A stretch of DNA of 64,000 nucleotides from contig NZ_JBPGNY010000003.1 of assembly GCF_051133435.1 (NCBI RefSeq), forward strand, positions 434,001 to 498,000, read 5' to 3'. Positions 24,777-33,043 of this stretch are shown in pieces; position 1 is the first letter of the stretch; every line of letters starts with the position of its first letter. The notes below the pieces were generated by a model. That model did not search any database. It was not told the origin of the DNA and saw only the letters and a program-made list of their open reading frames with translations. Source of the stretch: JAAYAO01 sp051133435 (GTDB lineage Bacteria; Actinomycetota; Actinomycetes; Propionibacteriales; Propionibacteriaceae). The translations under genes were made by a program, and so were the position numbers.

Positions 24777-25436
24777 ATGGAGCTTTCTGCCGCTGAACTG
24801 GCCACCATGGTCGACCACACCCTGCTCAAGCCCGACGCCACCGCCACCGATGTGGCCGGTTTGCTGGTCGAGGCCGCCAACCTGGGCGCCTATTCGGTCT
24901 GTGTCTCGCCGTCGATGCTGCCGCTGCCGGGGGCCGAGGTGAAGGTTGCCACGGTGTGCGGTTTCCCGTCGGGCAAACACACCTCGGCGATGAAGGCGGC
25001 CGAGGCGGCCGAATCTGTGCGGTTGGGTGCCGACGAGGTCGACATGGTGATCGACATCGGACGGCTGATGGGCGGCGATGTGGCGCACACCGAACGGGAG
25101 ATCCGGGCGGTGCGGGAGGCCACCGAGGGTGCGGTGTTGAAGGTGATCATCGAGTCGGCGGCACTGACCGATGAGCAGATCGTGTCGGCCTGTGAGGCGG
25201 CCGAGGCCGCGGGTGCCGACTTCGTGAAAACCTCGACCGGTTTCCATCCCGCCGGTGGGGCGAGCGTGGACGCGGTGGCCCTGATGGCCCGCACGGTCGG
25301 CGGACGGCTGGGGGTCAAGGCCTCCGGCGGGATCCGCACCTGGGACCAGGCCGTCGCCATGGTCGAGGCCGGGGCCACCCGGTTGGGCCTGTCCGGCACC
25401 CGCGCGGTGCTCGAGGGTGCTCCCTCCGCCGGCTGA
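24777..25436 (+). CDS. deoC: Deoxyribose-phosphate aldolase
   Basis: A 219-residue class I aldolase that splits 2-deoxyribose 5-phosphate into glyceraldehyde 3-phosphate and acetaldehyde. MVDHTLLKPDAT is the N-terminal signature, and GADEVDMVIDIGRL contains the catalytic-site Asp. The Schiff-base lysine is in ADFVKTSTGFHPAGG, and the proton-relay lysine in LGVKASGGIRTW. The length is normal for the short DeoC type. It stands alone here without other deo genes. The leaderless TAGGCT box precedes it. Confidence 0.96.
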   Translation: MELSAAELATMVDHTLLKPDATATDVAGLLVEAANLGAYSVCVSPSMLPLPGAEVKVATVCGFPSGKHTSAMKAAEAAESVRLGADEVDMVIDIGRLMGGDVAHTEREIRAVREATEGAVLKVIIESAALTDEQIVSACEAAEAAGADFVKTSTGFHPAGGASVDAVALMARTVGGRLGVKASGGIRTWDQAVAMVEAGATRLGLSGTRAVLEGAPSAG

Positions 25437-25459
25437 GTCGACAACCGCAGGACGGCGGG

Positions 25460-26368
25460 TCAGTTCAGGTCGCGGTCCTTCAGCCAGGCTGCGGCGGCTT
25501 CCTCGGCCTCGGTCTCGGGATCGGCGGTGAGTTCGAGCAGGCCCTTCTCGTCCAGGGCGGCCTGAACCTTGTCGATGGTGGTCGCCACCGGGCCCTCGGT
25601 CAGCTCGGCGCGGATCAGCGGCACGATGGCGTTGTTCGGCGTCATCTGCTGCGGGTCGTCCAGAATCACCAGCACCTCGACGCGCGGGTCGGTGGAGCGC
25701 AGCGCGACCACGGTGAACGTGCCGGCTTCGAGCCCCTTGACCGCCGCATCGGCATCGGGGACAGCCCGGAACTTCAGGTCCAACCCGTACAGCCCCTTCA
25801 GCCCCGGCGGGCCGTAAGGGGCCTCGGCCAGGTCGGCGGGCCCGCCCAAGGTCTTGCCCTTGAGGTAGGTGCCGGCATCGGCCAGGGAACTCAAGTCGTA
25901 CTGCTCGGTGACGGCCGGCGGAATCGCGAAGATCAGCCTGCTGCCCGACTCGGCGGCGGTACCGACCGCGACCTCCTTGCCCGCTGCGTCGTCCAGGGCG
26001 GCCAGTTCTTCGTCACGGTTACCCACTGCCGGGTTGCCCTGATCGAAGAACAGCAGGGCTTCGGCGGAGTACTCCGGCACCACGTCGACCTCGCCCTTGG
26101 CCAGGGCCTCCATCGATTCGGCCCGGGTCTCGAACTTCTCGGTGCTGGCCTCGGCACCGTCGGCGCGCAGGGCGCCGGCATAGGCCTCGGCGATCAGTTC
26201 CTGCTCCCCACCGACCCAACCGATGCGCACCGGTTGGTCGGGCACCTGCCCCTTTTCGGGGGACGGGGGCGGGTCTTCGAGCGGGTCACCGCCCAGTCCG
26301 CAGCCGGTGAGCACCACCAGCGCGGCCACCGCCGCCAGCCACCGTTTCGGGCTACGTGGTCGTCGCAT
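25460..26368 (-). CDS. Osmolyte (glycine betaine/choline type) ABC transporter substrate-binding lipoprotein
   Basis: A 302-residue OpuAC-like binding protein with a lipoprotein signal (LAAVAALVVLTGC, Cys about 23). The mature domain resembles OpuCC/ProX: VRIGWVGGEQELIAEAYAGAL, GEVDVVPEYSAEALLFF and a C-terminal NNAIVPLIRAEL. The usual NFTEQ opening is replaced by VGGEQ, so specificity may differ. The ATG has AAGGA 7 nt upstream and overlaps the permease stop by 17 nt. It is the last gene of the four-gene cassette. Confidence 0.82.
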   Translation of the reverse strand: MRRPRSPKRWLAAVAALVVLTGCGLGGDPLEDPPPSPEKGQVPDQPVRIGWVGGEQELIAEAYAGALRADGAEASTEKFETRAESMEALAKGEVDVVPEYSAEALLFFDQGNPAVGNRDEELAALDDAAGKEVAVGTAAESGSRLIFAIPPAVTEQYDLSSLADAGTYLKGKTLGGPADLAEAPYGPPGLKGLYGLDLKFRAVPDADAAVKGLEAGTFTVVALRSTDPRVEVLVILDDPQQMTPNNAIVPLIRAELTEGPVATTIDKVQAALDEKGLLELTADPETEAEEAAAAWLKDRDLN

Positions 26369-27092
26369 CGATTCGTCCTTCGACTCGAGATGGTTCCGCT
26401 TCGTCGGCCTGGGTATCCCGGGGGCGCAGCAGCCACAGCGCCAGTTCCACCGCCAGGGCCAGCAGGATCAATCCCACCGCTCCGGCCAGGGCGGGTGGGT
26501 ACTGTCCGGCGCGAAGTGCGGTGGCGATCAACCCGCCCAGCCCGTATGACGCTTCGGGGGACACCGGCTCGTCAGAAGACACAGTCCCGTTAGAAGACAC
26601 AGTCTCGTCGGAAACAGCAGTTCCCTCAGAAACAACAGTGGCGAGCAGTCCGGCGATCGTGGTGACCGCCAGGCTGCGCCGCCACAGTGCGGGCGTGATC
26701 CGGTGGATGCCGTGCCGCACCCGTCCGCGGCCGAGCCGGATCACGTCGGCGCGGGGCAGGTCGAGGGCCCGGGCGGCGCGCAGTCTTTCCCCGCGCAGTT
26801 CCCCGGCTTCCAGGGCGGCGACCCATACTGCGGCGAAAACGGCCAAGGCGACCAGCCCGATGCTGAGCCAGGGCCAGCCGCGTCCCACCAACATCGCGGT
26901 CAGCAGCACCAGGGCGAGGGCGGGCAGGTAGCCGATCACGGTGCGGACCACCCGTCCGATCGTCACCACCGGCACGATCAGCGACAACAGCAGCCCCGCT
27001 GCCACGCCGAGACCGAGGCCGGCCAGGGTCAGGCCGGCCTGCCACAGCAAGGGCAAGCCCCACGTCGCCGGGTCGGCCAGGGCATCGAACAT
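26352..27092 (-). CDS. Osmolyte ABC transporter permease with internal hexapeptide repeat insert
   Basis: A 246-residue OpuBB/ProW-like permease with about five to six helices. The coupling (EAA) loop is around GELRGERLRAARALDLPRAD. The last helices are TIAGLLATVV and YPPALAGAVGLILLALAVEL. Between them, residues about 151-180 are five 6-residue repeats (TVVSEG, TAVSDE, TVSSNG and similar) that interrupt the segment where relatives have a short Gly-rich turn. The polar insert probably forms a loop, and its effect on transport is unknown. It shares a base with the stop of the other permease (TGATG). Confidence 0.78.
   Translation of the reverse strand: MFDALADPATWGLPLLWQAGLTLAGLGLGVAAGLLLSLIVPVVTIGRVVRTVIGYLPALALVLLTAMLVGRGWPWLSIGLVALAVFAAVWVAALEAGELRGERLRAARALDLPRADVIRLGRGRVRHGIHRITPALWRRSLAVTTIAGLLATVVSEGTAVSDETVSSNGTVSSDEPVSPEASYGLGGLIATALRAGQYPPALAGAVGLILLALAVELALWLLRPRDTQADEAEPSRVEGRIDATTT
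26554..26643 (-). repeat. Five tandem 18-bp units inside the permease gene
   Basis: Units start at 26554, 26572, 26590, 26608 and 26626. The middle units are most alike (TCAGAAGACACAGTCCCG and TTAGAAGACACAGTCTCG on the plus strand), with the outer ones degenerate. The array keeps the reading frame and is AT-richer than its surroundings. Confidence 0.85.
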
Positions 27093-27706
27093 CAGCGCAC
27101 CTCCACCGGGGTGACGCCGGCGGCGCGGCCGAGCAGCCGGAAACCGAAGTCCCCGGCGGCGGCCAACACCATCACCAGCAGCGTGGCCGCAATCACCGAG
27201 AGTTGGTCATCGGCCCGCCATCCTTCGAGCAGCATCCGGCCCAGACCGTTCGAGGCGTTCTTGTGCAGTAGAGCGGCCAGGGTCACCCCGAGCACGGTGG
27301 CCACCCAGGCCGGCGCCAATCCCCGGCTCAGTGCGGGCAGCCAACGGCGCAGGCTCCACCAGGCCCGCAGCCACAGCGGCATCCCCAGGGCACGCACCGT
27401 GCGCTCCGCGGCGAGATTGCGGCTGACCCCGGCCAGCGCGGGATAGACCAGGCCGAGCACGAGCAGGCTCAGCGCGATTTCGAGGTGGACGGTGCGCATC
27501 AGCGGCTGTCCGGTGACGATCGGCAGCAGCACCCAGACCGCCACCACCGGCAGGGCCCCGGCGAACCCGATCAGCGTGTCCAGGACGCGGCCGGCCGAAC
27601 CCGGGACGTCGCGACGGAGCAGGCGCAACAACACCGCCACGCCGGTTCCGGCCACGATCGGCAGAACTGCGAGCACGAAGTGCCGGGCCACCAACTCAGC
27701 GACCAT
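27092..27706 (-). CDS. Osmolyte ABC transporter permease
   Basis: A 204-residue OpuBD-like permease with five to six helices. The coupling-loop region is AAERTVRALGMPLWLRAWW, followed by RWLPALSRGLAPAWVATVLG and a helix-turn with ASNGLGRMLLEGWRADDQLS, the position of the usual GAGGLG turn. It is shorter than many relatives. Its start overlaps the ATPase stop by 11 nt. With the other permease it would form the membrane dimer of the osmolyte importer. Confidence 0.8.
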   Translation of the reverse strand: MVAELVARHFVLAVLPIVAGTGVAVLLRLLRRDVPGSAGRVLDTLIGFAGALPVVAVWVLLPIVTGQPLMRTVHLEIALSLLVLGLVYPALAGVSRNLAAERTVRALGMPLWLRAWWSLRRWLPALSRGLAPAWVATVLGVTLAALLHKNASNGLGRMLLEGWRADDQLSVIAATLLVMVLAAAGDFGFRLLGRAAGVTPVEVR

Positions 27707-29048
27707 CGCGTCCGCTCACCGGTTCACGGACGGAGTCGGTCTCCGCCTCATCCTCGGGGGTCTCGAGGTCGGCCGGTTTCGGCGTTTCGTCCTCCCCCGG
27801 TCTCTCGTCCAGGCTCGGCTTCTCGTCCTCGCTCTCGGCGCCGTCGAGCTGCGCGTCCACCTCGGGCTTCTCGTCCGTGCTCTCGGCGTCGTCGACTTCG
27901 GCGGCCTCGGCCTCGGCAGCCGCAGGCGCCTTCCGGGCGGCCTCGCGTTCGGCATAGGCCTGTTCCGCACGGGCCTCGGCCACCTCGGCACGCCGCCGGG
28001 TGACCAGCTTCCAGATCGCATCGGCATCAACCACGCCCAGGTAGCGGCCGTGTTCCCCGACCGCGACCCCGAGCCCGGTGGGTGAGGTCAGCACCGCCTC
28101 CAGGGCATCACGCAGGGTGTCGGTGGTCGGGGTGAAGGACGCACCCAGCCCGGCGGTCAACACCTCACCATCGGGGGCCGGGTTGCCCTGGGTCCAGGCC
28201 AGCGGTTGGGCCTGCCGGTCGACCACCAGGGTCGGCGTGCCCGGCCGGGCCGATTTCGGATCGCGCACCGTCGCCACCCGCACCGGGACGAGTTCGGCGG
28301 CCGGCATCAGCGCCAGGGACCGCACTCCGCGGTCGGGGCCGATCAGTTCGGCCACCCGCTCGTTGGCGGGCAGATCCACCACTTCGGCCACCGGCCCGTC
28401 CTGCAGAATCCGGCCGTCGTCGAGCACCACCAGCCGGTCGGCCAGGGCGATCGCCTGATCCAGATCCCGGGTCGCGACCAGCCATCGGTCGCCCCAGTCG
28501 GGTTGGACGCGGCGGGCCGCCGACGCCACCGTCCCGGCCGCCTCCGGGCTCAGATCGCGCAGCGGGTCATCACCGAGCACCACCTCGGGGGCTGCGGCCA
28601 GGGCCCGAGCCAGCGCCACCAGCGCCTGCTGGTCGACGGGCAACTCGTCGGGCCCGCGCACCGCCACAGCCCGGGGCAGGCCGAGTTGTTCCAGCAACTC
28701 GAAGGCCCGCTGCCGTTGCAGATGTTCCTCCCAGCCGAGCCGCTCCAGCACCACCACGATGTTGTCCAGCACCGAGCGCTCGACGAACAACCCCTCGGGT
28801 CGGCTCCACCAGCCGACGGCGGTGCGCAGATCCGAACGGCGATGGTTGCGCAACGGCTTGTCGTCCCAGGTGATCGTCCCCGACCGGGGTTCGACCATCC
28901 GGTTCATCAACCCCAGGAGCGTGGATTTGCCGGCTCCGGCCGGCCCGAACAGGGCCACCCGGGCACCGGCCGGCAGGGTCAGTGAGATCTCGTCCAGCGC
29001 CCGCTGCCCACGTCGCGCCCTGGTGCCGACCGCCTCGAACCGAATCAT
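27696..29048 (-). CDS. ABC transporter ATP-binding protein, OpuCA/ProV-like, with degenerate catalytic motifs
   Basis: A 450-residue ATPase heading the cassette. Walker A is intact (GPAGAGKS, 35-42). The Q-loop Gln is Arg83 (SRPEGLF), the LSGGQ signature is LPVDQ (136-140), and the Walker B catalytic Glu is Asp161 (VVLGDDP). The D-loop is DLS and the switch His is Arg194 (VATRDLD). A CBS-like region (about 270-360) follows, as in ProV, then a long acidic Glu/Asp/Pro tail. It probably binds ATP but hydrolyses poorly, or is regulatory. I chose the ATG at 29048 (MIRFEAVG) because AAGGAGG lies 5 nt upstream. The frame is otherwise intact. Confidence 0.82.
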   Translation of the reverse strand: MIRFEAVGTRARRGQRALDEISLTLPAGARVALFGPAGAGKSTLLGLMNRMVEPRSGTITWDDKPLRNHRRSDLRTAVGWWSRPEGLFVERSVLDNIVVVLERLGWEEHLQRQRAFELLEQLGLPRAVAVRGPDELPVDQQALVALARALAAAPEVVLGDDPLRDLSPEAAGTVASAARRVQPDWGDRWLVATRDLDQAIALADRLVVLDDGRILQDGPVAEVVDLPANERVAELIGPDRGVRSLALMPAAELVPVRVATVRDPKSARPGTPTLVVDRQAQPLAWTQGNPAPDGEVLTAGLGASFTPTTDTLRDALEAVLTSPTGLGVAVGEHGRYLGVVDADAIWKLVTRRRAEVAEARAEQAYAEREAARKAPAAAEAEAAEVDDAESTDEKPEVDAQLDGAESEDEKPSLDERPGEDETPKPADLETPEDEAETDSVREPVSGRDGR

Positions 29049-29187
29049 CACCCCTCCTTCGCCCAGCGACGATAACCCGCTGACCGGCGCCGACCGCTGA
29101 GCCCGCGCGGCGCGGTCGGTACTCGCAGGTGCAATCGCAACGGTGGGCGCTAAAGTCACCCACGTTCCTCCGTATCGAAAGGTCACC

Positions 29188-29946
29188 ATGACCCATCTGC
29201 GACGCACTCTGCTGGCGGCCCTGGCCGCCATCGCGGTTCTGCTCGGTGCCGCCGGCACCGCTCAGGCCGAGGACGGTTACCGGTTCTGGGGCTACTACAC
29301 CTGGACGGGTCAGGAATGGACCTTCGCGACCGTCGGTGCCCACGAGAACATCCCCGAGGACGGGTCGGTGGAGGGCTGGCGGTACGCGGTCTCGGGCAAC
29401 ACCCCGCGCCTGCCGCGGGCCAAACCCGACTTCGACACGATCTGTGCCGGGGTGCCGGGTGAGGACGGCAAGAAGCGGATCGCGGTGGTGATCGATTACG
29501 GCACCGACTCCGACGCCCCGGACGGGTCGGCCCCCGAGGCCACCGGCACCTGCGTGGTGGCCGACGACAATGCCCACGGCCTCGATCTGTTGCGGGCGGC
29601 CGGTGAGGTGCGCGACGAGGCGAACATGGTGTGCGGGGTGAACAGCCACCCCGAGACCGGCTGTGGCGACCCGGTGCCGAATATCGACGTCCCCACCGAT
29701 GAGGAACCGGTGGAACTGAAGATCACCGACCCGGTCGGCTCCTCGCAGTGGGATCCGTCCACCACCCCGACCGCCAAGGCCGACGGTGACGACGATGCCG
29801 AACCGGTCGATGACAGCGACAGTGCTTGGCCGACCGTGTTGCTGGGCGGCGGAATTCTGCTGGTGATCGTGGCAACCGGTTTCATTCTGACCCGCCGCCG
29901 ACAGCGTCACCACGAACACCCCGGTTCCGACCCCGACGAGACATAG
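29188..29946 (+). CDS. SCO2322 family cell-surface protein
   Basis: A 252-residue exported protein. The signal peptide is RRTLLAALAAIAVLLGAAGTAQA (cut after about residue 23). The mature domain starts EDGYRFWGYYTWTGQEWTFA and contains ICAGVPG, TGTCVVADD and NMVCGVN with paired cysteines. An acidic Thr/Asp-rich linker leads to a C-terminal transmembrane helix and an Arg/His-rich tail. This matches the SCO2322 family, of unknown function. I chose the ATG at 29188 with AAAGG upstream, and TAAAGT about 40 nt upstream is a possible -10. Confidence 0.8.
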   Translation: MTHLRRTLLAALAAIAVLLGAAGTAQAEDGYRFWGYYTWTGQEWTFATVGAHENIPEDGSVEGWRYAVSGNTPRLPRAKPDFDTICAGVPGEDGKKRIAVVIDYGTDSDAPDGSAPEATGTCVVADDNAHGLDLLRAAGEVRDEANMVCGVNSHPETGCGDPVPNIDVPTDEEPVELKITDPVGSSQWDPSTTPTAKADGDDDAEPVDDSDSAWPTVLLGGGILLVIVATGFILTRRRQRHHEHPGSDPDET

Positions 29947-30082
29947 TTCACAGGGCTGTCAGCGAGACTGGCCGCCGACCGTGAGTGATCCACGACATAC
30001 TGGTGAGTTGACGGGCGCGGTCGGGCCGTGATCGCTGCACCGTAGGCTGACCGCACGCCCGCCTAGTGAGAGGCAGAGATCA

Positions 30083-32296
30083 GTGAAGATTGTGGCCATA
30101 GTTCTGGCGCTGGCTGTAACCGTCGTCGGGCTTGCCCTGTTCATCCGGATGATCGCCAAGATCGTCTCGGTGGTGAAGATCGGGCAACCGACGCTGGGAC
30201 GCACCGACAACGCCGGCAGCCGCTGGAAGAACGTCGTGGTGGAGACGCTGGGTCATACCCGGATGCTCCAGCTCAAACCGATCGGCGTCCTGCACTGGCT
30301 CGTGATGATCGGCTTCTTGGGCTTGGTGCTGACCCTGGCCAACGCCTTCGGGCAGTTGTTCAACCCCTACTTCGCGCTGCCGCTGATCGGTCACTTCCCG
30401 CCGTATGAGTGGTTCACCGAGATTCTCGGCTGGCTCACCGTGATCGCGATCGTGGCCCTGATGGCGGTGCGGTTCATCGGGGTCGGCGCGCAGAAGGGCC
30501 GCTTCTTCGGCTCGCGCACCTGGCAGGCGGTCTTCGTCGAACTGGTCATTCTGACCGTCGGCATCTGCATCCTCACCCTGCGCGGCCTGGAATACCGACT
30601 GTTCGACTCGGCCGGGATGGAATCGGCCAGCGCCCTGCACTTTCCGCTGACCTTCTTCCTGTTCCCCGCCGGTATCTCCACCCAGGCCCTGGAAACCGCG
30701 ATCGTCCTGATCGCGGCGCTGAAGATCATCATCTCCTTCACCTGGATGATCGTGCTGGGTCTGAACTCCACCATGGGTGTGGCCTGGCACCGGTTCACCG
30801 CTTGGCCGAATATCTGGTTCAAGCGCAATGCCTCCGGACGCACCGCGCTGGGTGAATTGCAGCCGGTCAACGTCGGCGGCAAGCCGCTGGACTTCGAGGA
30901 CATCGAAGAACTCGACGAGGACGCCCCGCTCGGCGTGGGCAAGGTCGAGGACTTCACCTGGAAGGGCCTGCTGGACTTCACCTCCTGCACCGAGTGCGGA
31001 CGCTGCCAGTCCCAGTGCCCGGCCTGGGCCACCGACAAGCCGCTGTCACCCAAGCTGTTGATCATGGGGCTGCGCGAGCACACCTACGCCAAGGCCCCCT
31101 ACCTGCAGGCCGCCGAGGCGGCCCGGGACAACCTGCCCGAGGCGGTGCGCAACGAGGCCGCCCGTCCGCTGGTCGGCCCCAACCCCAACGCGGTCGCCCA
31201 GGCCCACGGCAACCCGATCGCCGCCGACGAGAACGGTCTGCTCGGTGTGATCGACCCCGACGTGCTGTGGTCGTGCACCTCCTGTGGTGCCTGCGTGCAG
31301 CAGTGCCCGGTCGACATCGAGCACGTCGACCACATCATGGATATGCGCCGCTACCAGGTGATGCTGGAATCGGAGTTCCCCTCCGAGTTGAACCAGCTCT
31401 TCAAGGGCCTGGAGAGCAAGGGCAACCCGTGGAACATGAACCCGCGCAAGCGGATGGAATGGGCCAAGGATCTGCCCTTCGAGGTACCGGTCGTCGGCGA
31501 GGACGTCGAGGATCTGACCGAGGTCGAGTACCTGTTCTGGGTCGGCTGTGCCGGTGCCTTCGAAGACCGCGCGGTGAAGACCACCAAGGCGATCGCCGAA
31601 CTGCTGAACACCGCCGGGGTGAAGTTCGCCGTGCTCGGCAACGGTGAGACCTGCACCGGTGACCCGGCCCGCCGGGCCGGTAACGAGTTCGTCTTCCAGC
31701 AGCTCGCGATGGAGAACGCCGAGATGCTCAAGGAGGCCAAGGCCCACAAGGTGGTCACCGCCTGTGCGCACTGCCTGAACACCCTCAAGAACGAGTACCC
31801 GCAGGTCGGGGTCGAACTCGAGGTCGTGCACCACACCCAGTTGCTGAACCGTCTGGTGCGCGACGGCCGGCTCACCCCGGTCGCCCCGCCCTCGGGTTCG
31901 GTGGCCGGACGGTCGATCACCTACCACGACCCCTGCTACATCGGTCGGCACAACGGCATCTACGACCCGCCGCGGGAACTGCTCGGCGGCCTGCCGCAGG
32001 CCACCTACACCGAGATGCCGCGCCACGGTTCGACCTCCTTCTGCTGTGGCGCCGGCGGTGCCCGGATGTGGATGGAGGAGACCATCGGTGAGCGGATCAA
32101 CATGAACCGCACCGAGGAGGCCTTGGCCACCGGCGCGGACACCATCGCCACCGGCTGTCCCTTCTGCCGGGTGATGCTGTCCGACGGACTCACCGCCAAG
32201 CAGTCGGACGGCGCGCACGAGAACGTCGAGGTGATCGACGTATCGCAGTTGCTGCTCGAAGCGGTCAAGCGGGGCCAGGAACCGGCCAACGCCTGA
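30083..32296 (+). CDS. Membrane-bound Fe-S reductase (heterodisulfide reductase-related, Rv0338c type)
   Basis: A 737-residue protein. The N-terminal membrane domain has about six helices (residues 1-235) and resembles the nitrate-reductase gamma/HdrE cytochrome b type. Two 4Fe-4S ferredoxin motifs follow: CTECGRCQSQCPAW near 300 and CTSCGACVQQCPVDIEH near 400. Two CCG domains end it, with CAHCLNTLKNEYP and FCCGAGGARMW, which bind an additional cluster in HdrB/HdrD relatives. It probably passes electrons between a cytoplasmic donor and the quinone pool; partners are unknown. It is shorter than the mycobacterial homologue (about 880), lacking part of the tail. The GTG start has AGAGG about 9 nt upstream. 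Confidence 0.9.
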   Translation: MKIVAIVLALAVTVVGLALFIRMIAKIVSVVKIGQPTLGRTDNAGSRWKNVVVETLGHTRMLQLKPIGVLHWLVMIGFLGLVLTLANAFGQLFNPYFALPLIGHFPPYEWFTEILGWLTVIAIVALMAVRFIGVGAQKGRFFGSRTWQAVFVELVILTVGICILTLRGLEYRLFDSAGMESASALHFPLTFFLFPAGISTQALETAIVLIAALKIIISFTWMIVLGLNSTMGVAWHRFTAWPNIWFKRNASGRTALGELQPVNVGGKPLDFEDIEELDEDAPLGVGKVEDFTWKGLLDFTSCTECGRCQSQCPAWATDKPLSPKLLIMGLREHTYAKAPYLQAAEAARDNLPEAVRNEAARPLVGPNPNAVAQAHGNPIAADENGLLGVIDPDVLWSCTSCGACVQQCPVDIEHVDHIMDMRRYQVMLESEFPSELNQLFKGLESKGNPWNMNPRKRMEWAKDLPFEVPVVGEDVEDLTEVEYLFWVGCAGAFEDRAVKTTKAIAELLNTAGVKFAVLGNGETCTGDPARRAGNEFVFQQLAMENAEMLKEAKAHKVVTACAHCLNTLKNEYPQVGVELEVVHHTQLLNRLVRDGRLTPVAPPSGSVAGRSITYHDPCYIGRHNGIYDPPRELLGGLPQATYTEMPRHGSTSFCCGAGGARMWMEETIGERINMNRTEEALATGADTIATGCPFCRVMLSDGLTAKQSDGAHENVEVIDVSQLLLEAVKRGQEPANA

Positions 32297-32317
32297 GCCG
32301 GCACAAGCCTGGCAACC

Positions 32318-32371
32318 GAGCCAATCGAAGGGCTCCACTCACCGCGAGTGGGGCCCTTCGCTCATTGGCTC
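32318..32371. terminator. Bidirectional terminator between the Fe-S reductase and alkB
   Basis: A long inverted repeat: GAGCCAAT, CGAAGGGC and CCACTC on the left arm pair with GAGTGG, GCCCTTCG and ATTGGCTC on the right with small bulges. The right end overlaps the alkB stop codon. Confidence 0.85.
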
Positions 32372-32984
32372 ACCAGACGCCGATCGGGCGGTACTGGATC
32401 GAGATTCGGGGTCCGACCGGGGTGCGTTGTTTCGGGACGCAGTGATCGAAGGTGCGCTGACAGGAGCCACCCATCACCAGCAGGTCGCCGTGGGCCAGTT
32501 CCAGCCGGATCGCCTCCCCACCACCGCGGGGTCGCAGGGCCAGTACCCGGGAGGCGCCGAGCGAGACGATCGCGACCAGGGTGTCGGCATTGCGGGCACG
32601 ACCGATTCGGTCACCGTGCCAGGCCACCGAATCCTGCTGATGGCGGTACAGGCACAGCCCGGCGGTGGCGAAGCCCTCGGGCAGTTCGGGACGGTAGGCC
32701 CGGGACAGTTCCGCGCAGGCTTCCCGCAGCACCGGATGAGGCCACCGATCCTGCGGCCCGTAGGTGCGGGTCAGTCGGGGCACGGTGACGACCGAGTCGT
32801 ACATCTGCCGCTCCCCGCTCTGCCAATCCACCTCGGTCATCAGGTGGTCGAAGACGCCATCGGCCCCGGTGAGCCAATTCGGCCGCCAGTCGATCCAGGC
32901 TCCGCGGCCCAGGTCGGTGCGCACAGCATCGGCCGCGTCCCCGAAGGTCGGTTCGGCGGCGACGTCGAACAGCGTGCTCTGCAT
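32370..32984 (-). CDS. alkB: AlkB-like alpha-ketoglutarate-dependent dioxygenase
   Basis: A 204-residue Fe(II)/2-oxoglutarate dioxygenase of the AlkB family, which removes alkyl groups from DNA or RNA bases. The iron ligands are His and Asp in AWHGDRIG and the distal His in FDHCVPK. The 2-oxoglutarate-binding Arg is in GPRISIQYR. FATAGLCLYRHQQDSVAWHG is the characteristic nucleotide-recognition region. The length is normal. A TAGTCT box ends 7 nt before the ATG (leaderless). It ends in the shared bidirectional terminator. Confidence 0.93.
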   Translation of the reverse strand: MQSTLFDVAAEPTFGDAADAVRTDLGRGAWIDWRPNWLTGADGVFDHLMTEVDWQSGERQMYDSVVTVPRLTRTYGPQDRWPHPVLREACAELSRAYRPELPEGFATAGLCLYRHQQDSVAWHGDRIGRARNADTLVAIVSLGASRVLALRPRGGGEAIRLELAHGDLLVMGGSCQRTFDHCVPKQRTPVGPRISIQYRPIGVW

Positions 32985-32991
32985 ACCACCG

Positions 32992-32997
32992 AGACTA
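32992..32997 (-). promoter_or_regulatory. Leaderless -10 (TAGTCT) for alkB
   Basis: TAGTCT ends 7 nt before the ATG at 32984. Confidence 0.5.
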
Positions 32998-33043
32998 ACA
33001 GATTAGCTCACGTGTTTGAATAATCCGAACGGGGTTTCGTGTC

